A DNA stretch of 64,000 nt from Cardiocondyla obscurior (lineage: Eukaryota > Arthropoda > Insecta > Hymenoptera > Formicidae). A program made the position numbers and the translations under genes. Below, piece after piece: positions 49,709-63,099 of the stretch. How positions within the stretch are numbered: position 1 is the first letter of the stretch; each line of letters opens with the position of its first letter. A model generated the notes under the pieces. That model ran no database searches, was not told the origin of the DNA, and saw only the letters and a list, made by a program, of their open reading frames with translations. The DNA lies in assembly GCF_019399895.1 (NCBI RefSeq), contig NC_091873.1:2426001-2490000 (forward strand). Reading direction: 5' to 3'.

Positions 49709-49849
49709 CTCGTTTGATTTAATTGTAATATTTAATTAGTATGTCCAGACAAAGACGGTACTTCCACCAGATCGTTCTCGATCTCGAAAATCGCGAAGAC
49801 CGTCTTTGCCTGGATATATTAATTAAATATTAAAATTAAATCGAATCTC
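49709..49849. repeat. Long imperfect hairpin (candidate miRNA precursor or MITE)
   Basis: The left arm, about 49,709-49,763, and the right arm, about 49,796-49,849, are reverse complements over roughly 54 bases with a handful of mismatches. Shared blocks are ATTTAATT, TAATATTTAATTA, TCCAG/CA and CAAAGACGGT. A loop of about 32 bases separates them. The length exceeds most animal pre-miRNA hairpins, so a small foldback element is equally possible. Confidence 0.6.
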
Positions 49850-49866
49850 AAAATCGTTGATTTAAC

Positions 49867-49930
49867 AGCCGATGTTAACTTTCGCTTGGCTTGCTTCACG
49901 CCAAGCGAGAGAGAACTAATCAGCGTCGGT
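49867..49930. repeat. Second hairpin beside the first
   Basis: TTCGCTTGGC on the left (ending 49,890) pairs with GCCAAGCGAG on the right (from 49,900) across a 9-base loop. The stem extends with mismatches through CCGATGTTAAC and CTAATCAGCGTCGG. It begins within 20 bases of the end of the preceding hairpin. Confidence 0.5.
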
Positions 49931-52900
49931 TTTAAGCGGTAACAATTAACAGCAAATTTACGCGTTACACCAATTTTTTAAAATAGAATAGGATAGATAT
50001 TAGGATCAGTGCAACTTTATTGACGTTCAAATGGCATCTTGGTTTCTTAACAAACTTCGTAAGCGTTTCAGAGCCATCCAGAACGAGTAATTTATAATCT
50101 CCATTTATCATCCACGCCTATTTACGTCCACAGGGTGCACAAATTACGCTTCACCGCGGTTCAATCCGATTAAGTGAAAGCTAAATACTGGTAGTTCGAC
50201 CGCTACCATTGCTAATCCTTTAAATGGTAATGACGCAATAACTCTCTGCGATCTCGCTCGTGAAAATTTTTTGTGAAATTAATTTCACCGCGTCATTTTA
50301 TTGTCACCGAGTGAATATTATATTTCTGTTAATTTTAAACGAATATAAAGTCAAATAATTATTTTTCTTAACGCGATAAGACCAAAATCTTTCCAGCGGC
50401 TGGAATTACTTTATCAATTTGTCGTCGGGTTCGCCGTGAGCACAGGTTTTCAACGCGTGGACTTTCGCAATCGCCTTGTCTATTGGCTAACGCGTCATGC
50501 AAATGTCAGCTAACCGCCCACGAGCTGAATGGCCAGTATCGCGCGTAAGACACGTCGTTACGGATAACATCTCTCCTTAAACGGATCGTCGCGTTAAAAA
50601 CGTGGCCTTTGTTGTCCGCGGGATAATCGAATGATCGGTTCGTTAAGGGGGTAGGTATACATAAGCATCGACCCGTTATATTCAATCAATCTTTTAAGAC
50701 TCGCAGTATAATTTTAGATGCTAATTATATTGACCGAAAACAGTACGCAATAATTTTAACTGGATTTAATATTTAATTTCAAACCCATTACTTTGCAAAT
50801 ATATTTATATATTCTTTTAATTTTTTTATTTTTTAATAAATAGTTTAACTGAAGGTAAGGATTAATGCAGTCGTCTGATCAAATTCTAATGCAACGCATT
50901 TCGACGTTCGAATAACAGTTGCGTTTCGTTAAAATAACGCCCGAGCGAAAGTGTACAGCCATCGAATCAAACCAGATTCGCTAAACTGCATTCTCGCTAC
51001 AATTCCGCGTTACGGCAGCGCCGTTTATTTCCAACCGCAAATGATTGGAACAATTTTTCACAAACGCTCGCGGTATGTTAATTTCAAGTAATCCGTCTTC
51101 TTAAGCAACGCAGCTGCAATCAAAAGCATCGTTTAATCATTTCAAGAGCTAATTTGGCTCATAAACTGTAGATAGGTAAGAAGTCCTTTAATGCTCGGAG
51201 AAATAATTAATCAGAATCACATTGATTACCATAAAATTGTAACTTTTACATATTCGAGGTTTCTTAACGTGGTAATTAATTAGTTAGATTCAATTAATTA
51301 ACAATAATTTCTTAATAAACTCAATCGTGAGACTCTCATAAATAATGTGCTCGTCTTTTAATGCAAACTGCGTACATCAGCTTCAAGTAATGCAAGACAC
51401 GCGTAAAGAAAAAAAAAAAAGTCAGGTATCGAAGTATTCTTACAGATCCGAAATGATTTAGCACTGGTTTCTCTCGTTCACTTATATATATTTTCGTGCG
51501 ATTCGTCTTGACGTCGCAAGGAAAAGAGCCACGGGGCCCTTCACCGCGCGACGATGAGTCAGGACGAAAAATATGTTAATTAAGCGGCAACTCTCGGCGC
51601 TGCGGGCACATCGTTATTTGGTATTGCTATATATAGGCAGCTAGAGACAGATCGGCGACGGCTGGCACATTTTCCAACGCGCGTCTACTCGATATTTGGC
51701 GATGAGATCGGCAAGTGAGTGGACCCACGTGGGCGGACCGACCATATACGCGAGACGGAAGGTTCTTGAACGCATCCAACGCGCTTCAGGCACTTTCTTC
51801 CATCTAGCGCAATGATTTCCTCCTCTCTTCACCGTTCGCAGACAAACCGACAGCTAGGAACGATTAATATTCATATATTTCATATATTAATAGTTTATGT
51901 TGTGCTATTTAATTTTTTGTCTCGATTTCTCGCAGTAATTTGACTTCCGGCGATCATCAACGAATACGAGGGTGAAATAAACGCGGTGCTAAAAAAAAAA
52001 AAAAAAGATACTCGACATATTTTCGAGCCACGCGATGGCAGATAGGAACTAAAACGCGGTAAAACAGCCATTATTCACGTTACCCGAGCTCGAAGTAATC
52101 TCGGCTTCTAGGGCGTGCAAGGAAATCGACGTGTTATTAATGTTTCCTGAGCGAAGATGATAATACGAGGTGATAGTTACACAAGAAGCGACCGGCAAAT
52201 GGGCTCGATGATAATGTAATACGCTGATTACATCCTGCCCGCTCGTCGATTTATCTAATATGGAAACTGTTAATAAACGTGTTCAAAGCTTTCTTCCTTA
52301 GCTCATAGTCCGAGCAACATTTTACGTTCGACGTTGAAATTTCCGTATACCGTTTATCCGCTTATCCGTTTATTTAGTACATCCTTGACATGAAATCTTG
52401 AGATTTTATAGCGATACTTTACCCTTTCTTTTTAATTGACGGGCGATAAAAATAGAATGAGAACGTATACGTAATAAAATTTGAGAATTTCTTTCCAGCG
52501 TGCACTCGGTTAATTCAATTAGAGTTAATATTCGTTACGTGTAATCTTCGCCAACGCATTCGGCACGTATTATTAAAGGCAAGTGCTCATTAGTAGTTCA
52601 TCGTCCGCAACGAGATAAATACCACCGTATACTGTGACATAACGAGGCTCGCGCAATTAAAAACTTTTCCCAATTACACATGACTTATCATTTCGTGGAG
52701 ACCTTGTTCCCATTCGCACGTGTCAGCATGCACGACGTGACGACATGCTTTCCCGTGTTTCTCTCCGCCGCGAGGAAAGATCCACGGGTTAAAATACCAA
52801 AGTGCTAATACTTCGACATTCGATATATTCCTAACATTTTTTTTTTTTTTTTTTTTTTTGCAGTTAGATGTCAACGTGGAATTATTTTAGCTAGCGATTA

Positions 52901-53386
52901 CTTTAAACACGGTAAAGAAAAAGAAGTCAGTAAAATTGATATACTTAATTGGTACAAAGTGAAATAATGTAATATTTTGTTACATTGCAATATTTTCGAG
53001 TAGTCATCAAGTCATGGATTTATCAAATAACGCTCGCGCAGAACAGTTGACATTTGCAACGATCTACTAGACCTTTCACCGTTCTGTAATTAACGGGATT
53101 TCATGATTGACCGCGTCTATTGAGGACGTTTTGCAGTTATTGGAATTTGGACGACATTTATCGACATTTAGACGGATAACCAAGTACAAATTTAAAATTT
53201 AACCAATGCTAAATATATTTCCACGTTGACTATTAGCTTAAAATTATTTTGAAATTGGTTATTAATTCTTAAATATTAAAAAAAAATTGATTTGAGTATT
53301 ATTAAATTTAATTAATTTAAATTTTTGTTCTTAAGATTACATTACTTATTAAATGATTAATTTTCTGAAATTTACTCTTTTTTTAG

Positions 53387-53472
53387 GGTGTCCTCATCAC
53401 GGATGTGGAAGACGGACAACCCTGTTTACAGTGTGAAGAAAAATGTTCCGGATTTTCACTGCATTCTTGGAG
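53387..53472 (+). CDS. Lmpt: Internal exon encoding the Testin/Limpet-type Cys motif before the PET domain
   Basis: Pyrimidine-rich acceptor (CTCTTTTTTTAG), 86-nt exon and a consensus donor (GGAG|GTGAGT). In phase 0 it reads GVLITDVEDGQ followed by PCLQCEEKCSGFSLHSW and the first two bases of an Arg codon. This matches the N-terminal zinc-binding segment of Testin and Limpet proteins (PCxxCxxxCxGFxxHxWRKIC), which directly precedes the PET domain. The remaining Cys residues and LIM domains should be in exons to the right of this window. PET-LIM proteins act in actin/adhesion and muscle scaffolding. The phase-0 start matches the donor at 46,030 of the giant exon. A second frame is also open through the exon, but the Cys pattern decides. 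Confidence 0.75.
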
Positions 53473-56400
53473 GTGAGTTTTTTTTTTCTTTTTTATACAA
53501 TGAAAAAAATATCGTGACGGAAGCGACGATAAAGACCGAACGCGTCAAAATTGTCAAATAATTTATTTTTATACTTATTCTTAAATTAATAATTATATCA
53601 TACGCAAGTATAAGTATCCTTTTTCTTTACCTGTTTACAATCGAGATGTGAAATCGCCAAAGTCGTTTCCTTTATGATTTCGAAACTAGCTTCTATGATA
53701 TATGAAGCCTTCTGCTCGGCAATTCGGATTACGGTATAAATAACGTTATTCGCGGACGCGGTGAGTGGAGAGACAGAGCCAAATCGGCGAGAATCCGATC
53801 GCATAATCGAGTTGCCGAATCATGCTGAAACTGTTAGGTTCCAATGACCGCGCAACGTATCCATTACCCCGGTAGCGTAACCCAGCAGCGATGAAATTAC
53901 CGCTTGGTAATTACCCTCCGTGACTTACGGCCCAGCAATGCGGTAATAGTGAATTAATTGCTTGAGGCATTGGGGAGGCGGGGTCGCCTTCCAGCATTTC
54001 TCTGTTGCAAAGAGAAAGGCGGGCCCGCTGCGTCATGTAATGCATTTATGGCATGGAGATGGATTCACAGTTATATCCCACTTAAGGGCGAGTAAAAGCA
54101 CGAGAATCTTACGCTACTGTACTAATATTGCGCTACATCGCGATAATTCGCGATAACAATTGGAAAGAAAAAAAAAAAAAAAAACTAAATTATATTTTTA
54201 ATTATTTACGTCCAATGGTATTGAAATGCAAATTAAAAATCGTAAAGTACCCGTTTTAGTACATAGCAGAAAATGAGACGCAAAAGAATTGCGGCCAGGT
54301 TATTTATCGCGGAAAACACTTGTTAATGTCATTCAAAGTGGAAAAGGAACAAACATGTCTGGCGGAGAACGTTAAATTGATAATGGATCCGTGCCGCTGT
54401 ATCCTCGCGCCGTTTTGCCCCTGCCGTATCTCGGTAGCCTCGTTAGGTAGGAAGAGAAACAACAGGCCCGAGCGTAAGCAAAGAATATAAGCGCGATATT
54501 ACGCTCGGGATCGTAATACGATGGGACGCGCGCCGTAAAAATAAATCGTTGACATTTATGGGCGGCGTGGCGTTCGTTCGGGAACGTCTCTCTCACTCGT
54601 AGCGCGACCTCGAATGATTAATAACTGACGATCTCGTTGACTTAGAACAAGCAACTGTTGCGCAATCCTAGTCCATTCATTATCTACTTCGATAGTGGTA
54701 GTGCAATGCGAACTGGTACATCTCGCGAAGATTGCGTCAAGCGTAGGATAGATGCACCTACGTGCGTAACTAGCTGTTGTATATTACTATAGACAATCGT
54801 TTATTTAATAACAATAACGTTAATCTGCGACCTACCGTGGCCAAATTAAAATCGTAACCATTATATCTCAAAATAAATCCCGCCCGATTTGAAATAAAGC
54901 TCTCTCGCGGTCTGCTGTCGGATCTAGCACGCGGCACGGCTCCAGCTCTATGAATCTTGACTATCGATGACGAGCGACCCGTAGGATTGGTCCACACGTT
55001 GGTATTTATAGATTTATAACGTATCAAACCGTGTCGAGAGAAAATGCAGCGGCAGCTAATTCCACGACTTTTTCGAAACATCATAATTTAATACTCATTT
55101 CAAACGCGTTTTGAAACAACATAAAACTAGGCGTTTTTTTTTTTTTTTTTTAATTTAATACTAGCTAAAAATATATTTTATAAATAATGGATAAACATAA
55201 AAACGATGACATCAGCAAAGACTTTCTGTTTTTAATGTAATTTTTAATTTTTTTTTCTATTAAAACCGCGATCTTTGCAAGAATAACAATCACGAATATT
55301 ACAGAAATTTGAAGCTGGCTTGCAAATGGAACTTTCAAACTGCAGTTTTATTTTTTATCTTGTTAGTTCGGTGAAGCGAAATGAATTTCGGACGTTTCTT
55401 TCAGAATGAATACCGACCCCCGGTGAATTTTAAACAACTTTCGCGTACCTGTCGCTCTATTTTTGCTTTTTCGTATCGCGTCAAAGGATCTCCAGGCCGA
55501 AAATTCTCGGCTCGGTTTATTTCGAACTCTTCGCGCGGGATTGTCAGACGAGCGACAGGCGACTGACAGTGGATCGCAGGGCCACGGTAATGTGTACTTT
55601 TTGAAATCTCATAAATAATCATTCCTCAAAGTGATACGCGCGTTACCGCTTATTTACAACGCCCATCTAATTTTATTCGTGATCCCGCCATCGCTCAGCG
55701 AACGATGATCCTGGGATAGGGATTTCGCTATTAATATAACGGTAGCTGGATGTCTCCGGAAATGGGAAAATCGGTGTACTTTCACGCGCTTTCTTCATTT
55801 ACGAACCGCGACGTATATGGCCGCGTACCAGATATAGATTTGTTTACTGGCGTAAACACGTGAAACTGGTGCATGCATGTGGCACGCATCTCGTCTTACT
55901 TGGCTCTAAGTATACGCAGGTACACTTCCCTTCCATGAGCATTCGAAATTAAACAATATAGCAACTTGTATTATTTATCTATATAGGTACTCGTACATGC
56001 ACGTATTTAAATTTTTTTATAACGCCATCTCTTCGGATTTTTGCACCAGATATTTCGGAAATGTAAATCTATAACGAGAAAAATCTTGATATATCAAATC
56101 GAAGGTGTCCTCGCATATTTTTCAAGTAAAGCGTTCGAATACAGAATCTCTCACGGTTTCTACGTTTCTATGCAACAGCTGTATCGTAATTATGTTTCAC
56201 AAGTCGCACATACCCGACCGCTTGACGCGATCGCTGTCTCGCGTGTTAGCATATGTGCGCCGTGTCCCGCACACGCGCTCGTATGCGAGGCACGCCGGCG
56301 GCGGCGGCGGCGACCCGTGAGTCACTTTCGCGCTGGCTACAGCCTGCAGGCTCTCGCCTTGCATCGCCGGGCTCTTCTCGTTCTCGTCGATCTCAGTGGC

Positions 56401-59400
56401 GGTTCGCGCACGTGCTCCGAACAGCGTTACACGCGGTCGCGGCCAGTACGGGGCCGGTTGGCGTGCGCGTCGGCACACAATTCCGCGTACGTGTGAAGCC
56501 GACGACACGTTCCTTCGGCACCTGTCGCCGAACGTCATCGCACTGCGCCGCATTGTATCGCATCGCGCCGCACCGTATCGCAACGTGTACGTTACGTTTC
56601 GCGTTCGCTCCGAATTCTCCGGGGGTCGCTTTCGAAATCGCGGTCCGACCACGCCGACCGCGAACGCTATCTCGGCACGGGAGATAACGTTATTTTTATT
56701 TTATCGAAATCAAACAATATCAGAATGAGTAATGAGAACACAGAACTTTGTTGAGGGTAATATAATGATTTAAAGACGAGAAGGTCGTGAAGAAGAAGAT
56801 CGCGATTTTATTAATATAAGACGATTTATGAGATGGATATGTGATAGCATGGCTTGTAATATTGAGAAGGAAAATTATGTGCGGTGATACATAAGTATGA
56901 TTTTCATTACAAATGGAGTGTTACGGAGGAGTATCTGCTTGCGTTGAAAAATAAATGATTGACGACATACGAAGGAAGATCGTAGCTTCTGATTGAAGAA
57001 AACAGTAGAAAGATCAGCGTGCGAAAATATCGTCGCGTGGAGATTACGTTGCGCGTAGAATGCAACAGGTGAGATCAGCTGATCATGGTTATCGCTTTGT
57101 ATTCGGTGAACTCTTGATTCGCCGGTATAAAATGCGTACTTACTATTTCTCGTAAAAAAATTTTTTGTAATTAATTTATTAAAATTGACAAGATTCCTAA
57201 AAATTAAAAAAAAAAAAAAAAGAAGAAAGAAAGTCTTACATGACGACATTTTCTGAAAAGACTGCTCTTCTTATTATCTTCATCTTTATCTGAATTTTTT
57301 CGCGTGTGTGCTCACATGTCGCTGTAATAAGCTCCGCGAGCAATCTTTGAATCCGCTATTATCTATATTAACTCAACCGCGTACCGTTAAGATCCATTTG
57401 CTCGCATGCCTGCTCCGGGAAAAAGAGTGAGTTTAATACGCTTTTTACGAGCTTTATACGTTCGCGAGTTGAACCGGATTGAGCGATTTAACGGCTGTTT
57501 TCGCCCATCATCTTCAAAATGTTGCTTCCGTCCGGTTTCCGTTTTAAATCAATTTACTAATTTCTCGTTTTGAACTATAATAATATCCTGTAAGGTACTT
57601 TTTTTCTGTTAGATCACACAGAAATTTATTTATAGATAAAATGTACTTTTTTAAATGCGGCTTATTAACTTTTTTTTTATTTACTTAAAAATTGCATTTA
57701 TATTATTCAAACGTAGCTATATGGTAAGATTGCACTCTACGATATCGCGAGTATCTCAGAAAGTAATTAAACGGTTCTTTCGACGATGATCTTTCTCTGG
57801 ACGAGGCGGGAATGATATCTACCTAACGGGGACTGGATACGGACCAATGAATCGATAGTTGACCCTAGTTTCAGTATGACTCGCAAACCACACTTAATGT
57901 TGCGTCGCAATTTGTGCTATTAATAGTCGAAGACTCCAAAACCTATTTATATATATATATTATTATTTTTAATATTCATCTTTATATATTATATTCGTTC
58001 GGGAACGTAGTCCTTTGCAGTTCCGCGCGATTTAAGGCGAGAAAGCACTTCGGGTGCGCATGTGCGCCTCTCGTGCTCTCTCGACCCGTGCTATTCTTAA
58101 ATCCGGCCACCTATCGCGTTTTTAAACGCACTAAACGCTGATTTACGATACCCCACCCTCCGTCCGAAGTCACGATAAAAGACTATTCTCGGTCTTGGAT
58201 CGGTAACGACGTCTCTGCGCTCTTCGTCGGAGAACTTACGGCTAAGTACCACGAAGGCCGAGAGAGAGAAAGATCCGCATCTCTCCGACGATCTATCTTA
58301 CATGTACCGAACAAGTACGGCTTAAAGTAGTAACATTATACAGCTAACATAGTTGTAGCACGAAAACACTTGGGAGAAATGGATAAATTCTTACTCATAT
58401 CTCGAATATGGTATCGATCAACGGGAGGGAAAACGCAGCGTTACTGGACGTAGTTTGTTATTACTTTTATCAGGCAGAAATCGCGGCAGAAGAGACGCGT
58501 AAAGGAACATATTTATTATCTCCGATACTACTGTACAGTTAGTTTTACTTGTAATTGGAAAAAAATTCCTGACATACCATCGACTATCCTCGTCGATGCA
58601 GCTTGTTATTTTCCGGATTCCTCGCGAGCCTGCAAATCGCGCCGTGCGTTTGTCTCGCGAATACCGGCGTACGTAATAATCGCACAGTAGAATTATTGAG
58701 CGACGGTCACGCGCAGGTGTGCAGCGCGATGAGTGTGGGTCTCGGATACCGTTCACCCACGCGACGAATGACGTGATATCACTTTTATACTTTAACGCCG
58801 CGGTCCGTGCCGCGCCGTCAAAGATACAGAATCTACTTCTCTCACAAACGGCACTGGTTAAATGTCACAATTGTAACGTAACGTCACGGTGACCGAGCAT
58901 ACTTTTAGAGAATGATGCAAGAGTTTTCGCGGCAACGTATATCGGCGCATTAAAAAATGCGCGGTTACAATTGCGCTAGTTGAAAGGCGGTACGGAGCAA
59001 TTAAAAGCGCCGAATTTATGGGCATTCTAGGCGCGGCCGGTTATAATTCCGCAGCCCGGGTCTTCTTGGCTCATGTAATTTGAGAGCTTCAGGGAAAGGG
59101 TAGGCAGCGACATTTCTGGTAAATATCGCGCTCGCCGCATTACTTTACGGCGTCACGGCCACCGCCGCGCGCGGAGAAAAAGGGTTAAAGTCGTTTAGCG
59201 ACGTGGCCGCGTGGCATTTACTAAACAAACTGAAATTCGAGAGAGTTTTCCGAGGATCGCGCGGTATTTTCGCGCCGTGTATTTCCCTTTCATCTCCCAT
59301 GTCGGTTCGCGCGCGCTGGGATGCTGAGAGAACGGCGATCCTTCCGCTCACATTTATCGAAACGAATAACGTGTCTTCGCGCGCGAAGAATAACGTAAAG

Positions 59401-62400
59401 TAATACGACGTTTGAAGTTCGTGCCAACTAAATTTTAACTGTTTCAACAAGAAAATATTACGTGAGAATATCACAAAATGCTAGACAAATATTTGAGGTC
59501 TCAACCCATTAATCTAGAATGCAGTTTGTCGGTGACGTCGTTACTTATTATCCTTAGGCGAAAAAGTCGGCGAAATACCGTTGCGGTATCGCACGAACGA
59601 ACGAGACCCCGGTACAGGCGGTTTATCAGCCGCCTGACGATATAATCGACCGATCTATCGCTCGTGAAAGAATTATTTCCGGAGATCGGCGGCACGATGC
59701 GCCTGCCTATTTATTGCGGGCCATCTAATGCCCGGTGTTAATAATCACGTCACGAATTCCGTGGGCACCCGCGCGTCGTGTAATAGAGACGTAATCGACT
59801 TAGCTTTACGCTCGGCCTCACCATTGCTTCTTAATACCGCGATCCATAATAATCGCTGCCGGATCTTTGATCCTCGCGCGCGATCATATTTACGATTTTC
59901 CTCACGATCATTTTCTGTCGGCGAAATTGCATCGTATCGAATTTAGATTGCGGCTGCACATGTGCGCGTCACGCGTAAAATAGTCACGCCGGGCGGGTAA
60001 CTCTCGAATGCGGAATAAACAGGATAACTCTCAACTTCGAAATGTCCGGTGGGTTGGATATTGGACGCGATTTTGGGCAACAGCGATGGGACGTCTTGGC
60101 AACGATCTCGCGTTACTTCGAGCTGCATCGTGACGTGAAAGAAAGTACGTGGGGTTTTTTTTTTTCTTTTTTTTTTCGTGAAGCAATTACAAAGGCATGT
60201 AAAGAAAAATTATATAGATGAGAGAATAGAAATCCTAAAATGCAAACTTGTTATTAATTATTAAAGGACAATGTGCAGATTTACAAACTACATACCGCGG
60301 TTCTAAAAACAAATCGATTCAATATTGCCCGCGAGGAGTGAATTTTCTTTGCGTCACGGGAATATTTATTTACGACAATACCTATACGTGCGTCATGTGT
60401 GCACGTGGATAAAAAAAGAAGTTAAAAGCAAAGCCCCTTTGTTAAGAAATGCCGGTTTGCGTCAAATTACCAAGTCAAACAGAGCATCCGAAACTTTCTT
60501 TTTGTTTTTTTTTTTCTTTTTTTTTGTGATTATTTTTAACAAAAAGGAGAAAGAAATCTTAATGTTGAATACGCAGTCGTAAAATTAACTGCGCTTTCGC
60601 GGTAATAAGGAGAATACATTGAACTCCCGCCGCGGTCGCACGATTATTTCCAGTCCTCTCTTCGTTTACTCGCTTTGATACAAAGTGCGCGTTCTCGCCG
60701 TATCGCATTATGCACTTCGCCGTGTCGGTATCCGTCGCGTAGACACGCGACATGCGTGTTTGCCTGCATATACGCATAATCACGTCGTCGCCATTGCCCC
60801 TCGCCTCTTCGACCGTTCTATGGGAATGTAACGCGTGGGTGAGCGAAGCACGAAGGAGTTTAGAATTCTCCGCGAAAAGCGTGTCGTCCTCGGTTTACAT
60901 GAAGTTCGCCACGCGTCTCCCGCTCGGGCAGAAGAATAATAGAAGGCCGTGAGTTCTTCAAAAGTAGTTTTTTTTTTTTTTCTCTTTGCAACGCGTGTTA
61001 TATTGTAACGCATGCGATATTTTACGTCGTAAAATTATTCCCCCCGTTGGCTTTCAAGACGACAAGCGGGCAAAGTATGCCCCGTATAGTTTTACGTTAT
61101 ATTTAAATTAAAGCGCGAGAAGGAAACGTTTGGCCGGTATCGTTATCTCGAAAATCTCTGCCGGGTCGGTTTTCGATTCGATCTGACGTAACCGTTCACT
61201 CGAGGTAATATTATATATGAAATGCGCAAAAGTAATTTATATAACGCGAGCGGAAGTGTTGAAGTAAAAGCGCCGTATAAATTTCACGGATGTGACGATG
61301 CTACGATAGGCGGAGCGAAAATTAAGAGTGACGGAAGAATATGATTAAATCAACCTTGATATCGTACAGCGGGGTTGACCGTGACACGGCATGATTGAAA
61401 AGGCTTGTACATCGGCATCGAAACGGACACTTTAACGCACTCTAGATCGCAATCTGGTGTCTCGACTTAAATATATTCTACCGATTACTGACGCGTACTA
61501 CATATCTTTTCACTTATTCCAGGATATTCTCTGTGTCGGAAGTTTTCCTCGCGTACGGTAGCGCATACTTCCCTACGCATTTTGAATCTTATTTTTATCA
61601 GATCTTAACAATGTGTTTAACACCAGTTCTGAATTAATTTTCAATTAATTTCTAATTAGTTCTTTATTAAAGTGCGTATTCGCGCCGGTACGTAAATAAA
61701 AATGTTAAATGTAAATAAACTATGCGGTATATCCGGTTTGCGATCAGCGTTTCGTAAAAGGTAGAAGACGTCGAAAATATTTAACGCTGGGCTCGATGCG
61801 CGCATTCGATAAGTCTAAAATTATCGTATAACTGATGTTAGGTAATATCCACGACAGACGTCGATAAATTCCTCTTATTATATAAATTGAAAGGCAGATA
61901 GACGCAGGCGTGGGCGTCCATTCATTCGCGACAGACACCGCGTGTATATGTATGCCGTCACGGAAATTTGTAATGCGCAATCCCTTGCACGAGCCGTGGC
62001 AGGAAACACGCTGCTTTGTCGGCTGGTACTTCGCAGCGAATTTCTTCTGCAATGTATCTCTCGCAGTCGATTTTACATTTTAATCTTGGAATTCCATACG
62101 TATATATGTATATCCGGTTTCGCGGTTAAAAGCGTTTGCGCGTACGCACTCTCTCATATTTCTAACGTTATTATTAGCGTGTCATTTTTATTTCAATTTC
62201 CCCGATTCGTAGAACATTTTGAAATTAGAAAGAAAAATATGATGTTTTTTTTGTTTTTTTTTTTTTTTGCTCGTGTTTCTTATTGCATGTGCCAAGGGAA
62301 TATTTTTGGGTTCGAATTAGCTGCAGAATATGTGAGGTGACTAATAGTGAGATAGCATCGATTATTCGACCAGTCAGTAAAGGAATATACGTTTACGTGT
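53473..62400. other. Intronic region of the LIM-PET gene, no supported exon
   Basis: AT-rich DNA with poly-A near 54,168-54,184 and 57,209-57,222, and poly-T near 55,135-55,152 and 60,155-60,175. A GC-rich block at 56.2-56.7 kb contains a GCG-repeat next to a donor-like GTGAGT at 56,315, and an imperfect 20-base tandem repeat (GCGCCGCA..GTATCGCA) near 56,546-56,585. Its open frames are Arg/Ala-rich and unconvincing. I find no exon able to continue the motif KICRNCKC expected after 53,472. Confidence 0.35.
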
Positions 62401-63010
62401 CTAAACAGTAAAGTTATTACCGGACATATCTATAAATCATCAACGCGAAAATCAATATCGGCCCCATCAGCTGATATCGGCAACACACTAGCGTGGCAGC
62501 GAATCAACATGCTTTTGCGTTTCTTCCCAGCCCGCGCGACTGCCTCTTCTTTTTCGGACGTGTGCGTGCGTACATGCGTGCGTTATTCTTTCTTTCCTTC
62601 TATCACTTATTTCTCTCTCTCTCTCTCGCTTGCGCGCCACCGCTAAATTTAGAGTATGATCGACCGGTTGTCCGCGCTATCGGAACAAACAGGCTGGCGA
62701 TAAAGTTATTGGACGCGCATTCAAGAGCAGGCCCGGCTGCAAGTCGCCGAGAAAGCACGCGGACGGCTGTGGCGATCGCCGAACCCTTTTTCGCACGGCG
62801 TTCTTATCTTTTACGTGAATCGTCCTTACGGAGACGATCCGTTTTCAACTAAAGCAGTCCGGTTTTTTTCCGTTCGGTTCGGCAATCGCAGTCAGATTTA
62901 CCGCGGATCGCATTGTGACTGGCAATGTAATTAGTGAACTTCTTCTCGCGATTCTCGTCACGTCTGTCCACGCGGACCACGTGCAGGGTGTTCAACTGCT
63001 GTGCTCGAAA
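62401..63010 (+). promoter_or_regulatory. Putative promoter and 5'UTR of a late alternative first exon
   Basis: GC-richer block with a CT microsatellite (62,608-62,628) directly upstream of the ATG at 63,011, ending in an exon with a strong donor. No TATA box is obvious. The arrangement fits an internal promoter of the LIM-PET gene, but this is inferred. Confidence 0.3.
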
Positions 63011-63099
63011 ATGGGGGCCAAATGGGAGAATTCGTGGCACGCGAGCGACATTCTTGAGAGCAAGGTGCATCGGGAGGATGAGATTTGTCACGACCCGCG
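63011..63099 (+). CDS. Alternative first coding exon (MGAKWENSWHASDILESK...)
   Basis: ATG at 63,011 in a good context (CGAAAATGG) opens 29 complete codons, MGAKWENSWHASDILESK then VHREDEICHDP, up to the donor CCGCG|GTGAGT after 63,099. Two bases of a codon remain, the same phase as the exons ending 41,148 and 53,472, so it can feed the same downstream PET exon. The frame is also open upstream without an ATG (from 62,915, including a hydrophobic SELLLAILVTSVHA), so an earlier non-AUG start or an upstream acceptor cannot be excluded. The peptide is not recognised. Confidence 0.45.

Larger units (their letters stand above)
48956..53386. other. Intronic region with a CpG-rich block and hairpins
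   Basis: A GC-rich, C-runs-containing block at about 49,540-49,700 could be a promoter for the minus-strand transcript whose exons start at 48,955. Two hairpins follow at 49.7-49.93 kb (listed separately). The rest is AT-rich, with poly-A near 51,409-51,420, poly-A near 51,990-52,006 and poly-T near 52,836-52,859. No coding exon is supported before 53,387. Confidence 0.35.

Noticed and set aside
53387..53472. Second open frame through the exon (VSSSRMWKTDNPVYS...) that would join the 41,148 donor in phase
   Set aside because: The other frame has the diagnostic PCxxCxxxCxGFxxHxW pattern; an 86-base exon can be open in two frames by chance.
56196..56730. Long overlapping ORFs on both strands in a GC-rich block, and a GCG-repeat ORF ending at a GTGAGT
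   Set aside because: Composition-driven, no domain, and the candidate donor is in a phase unlike the other 5' exons.
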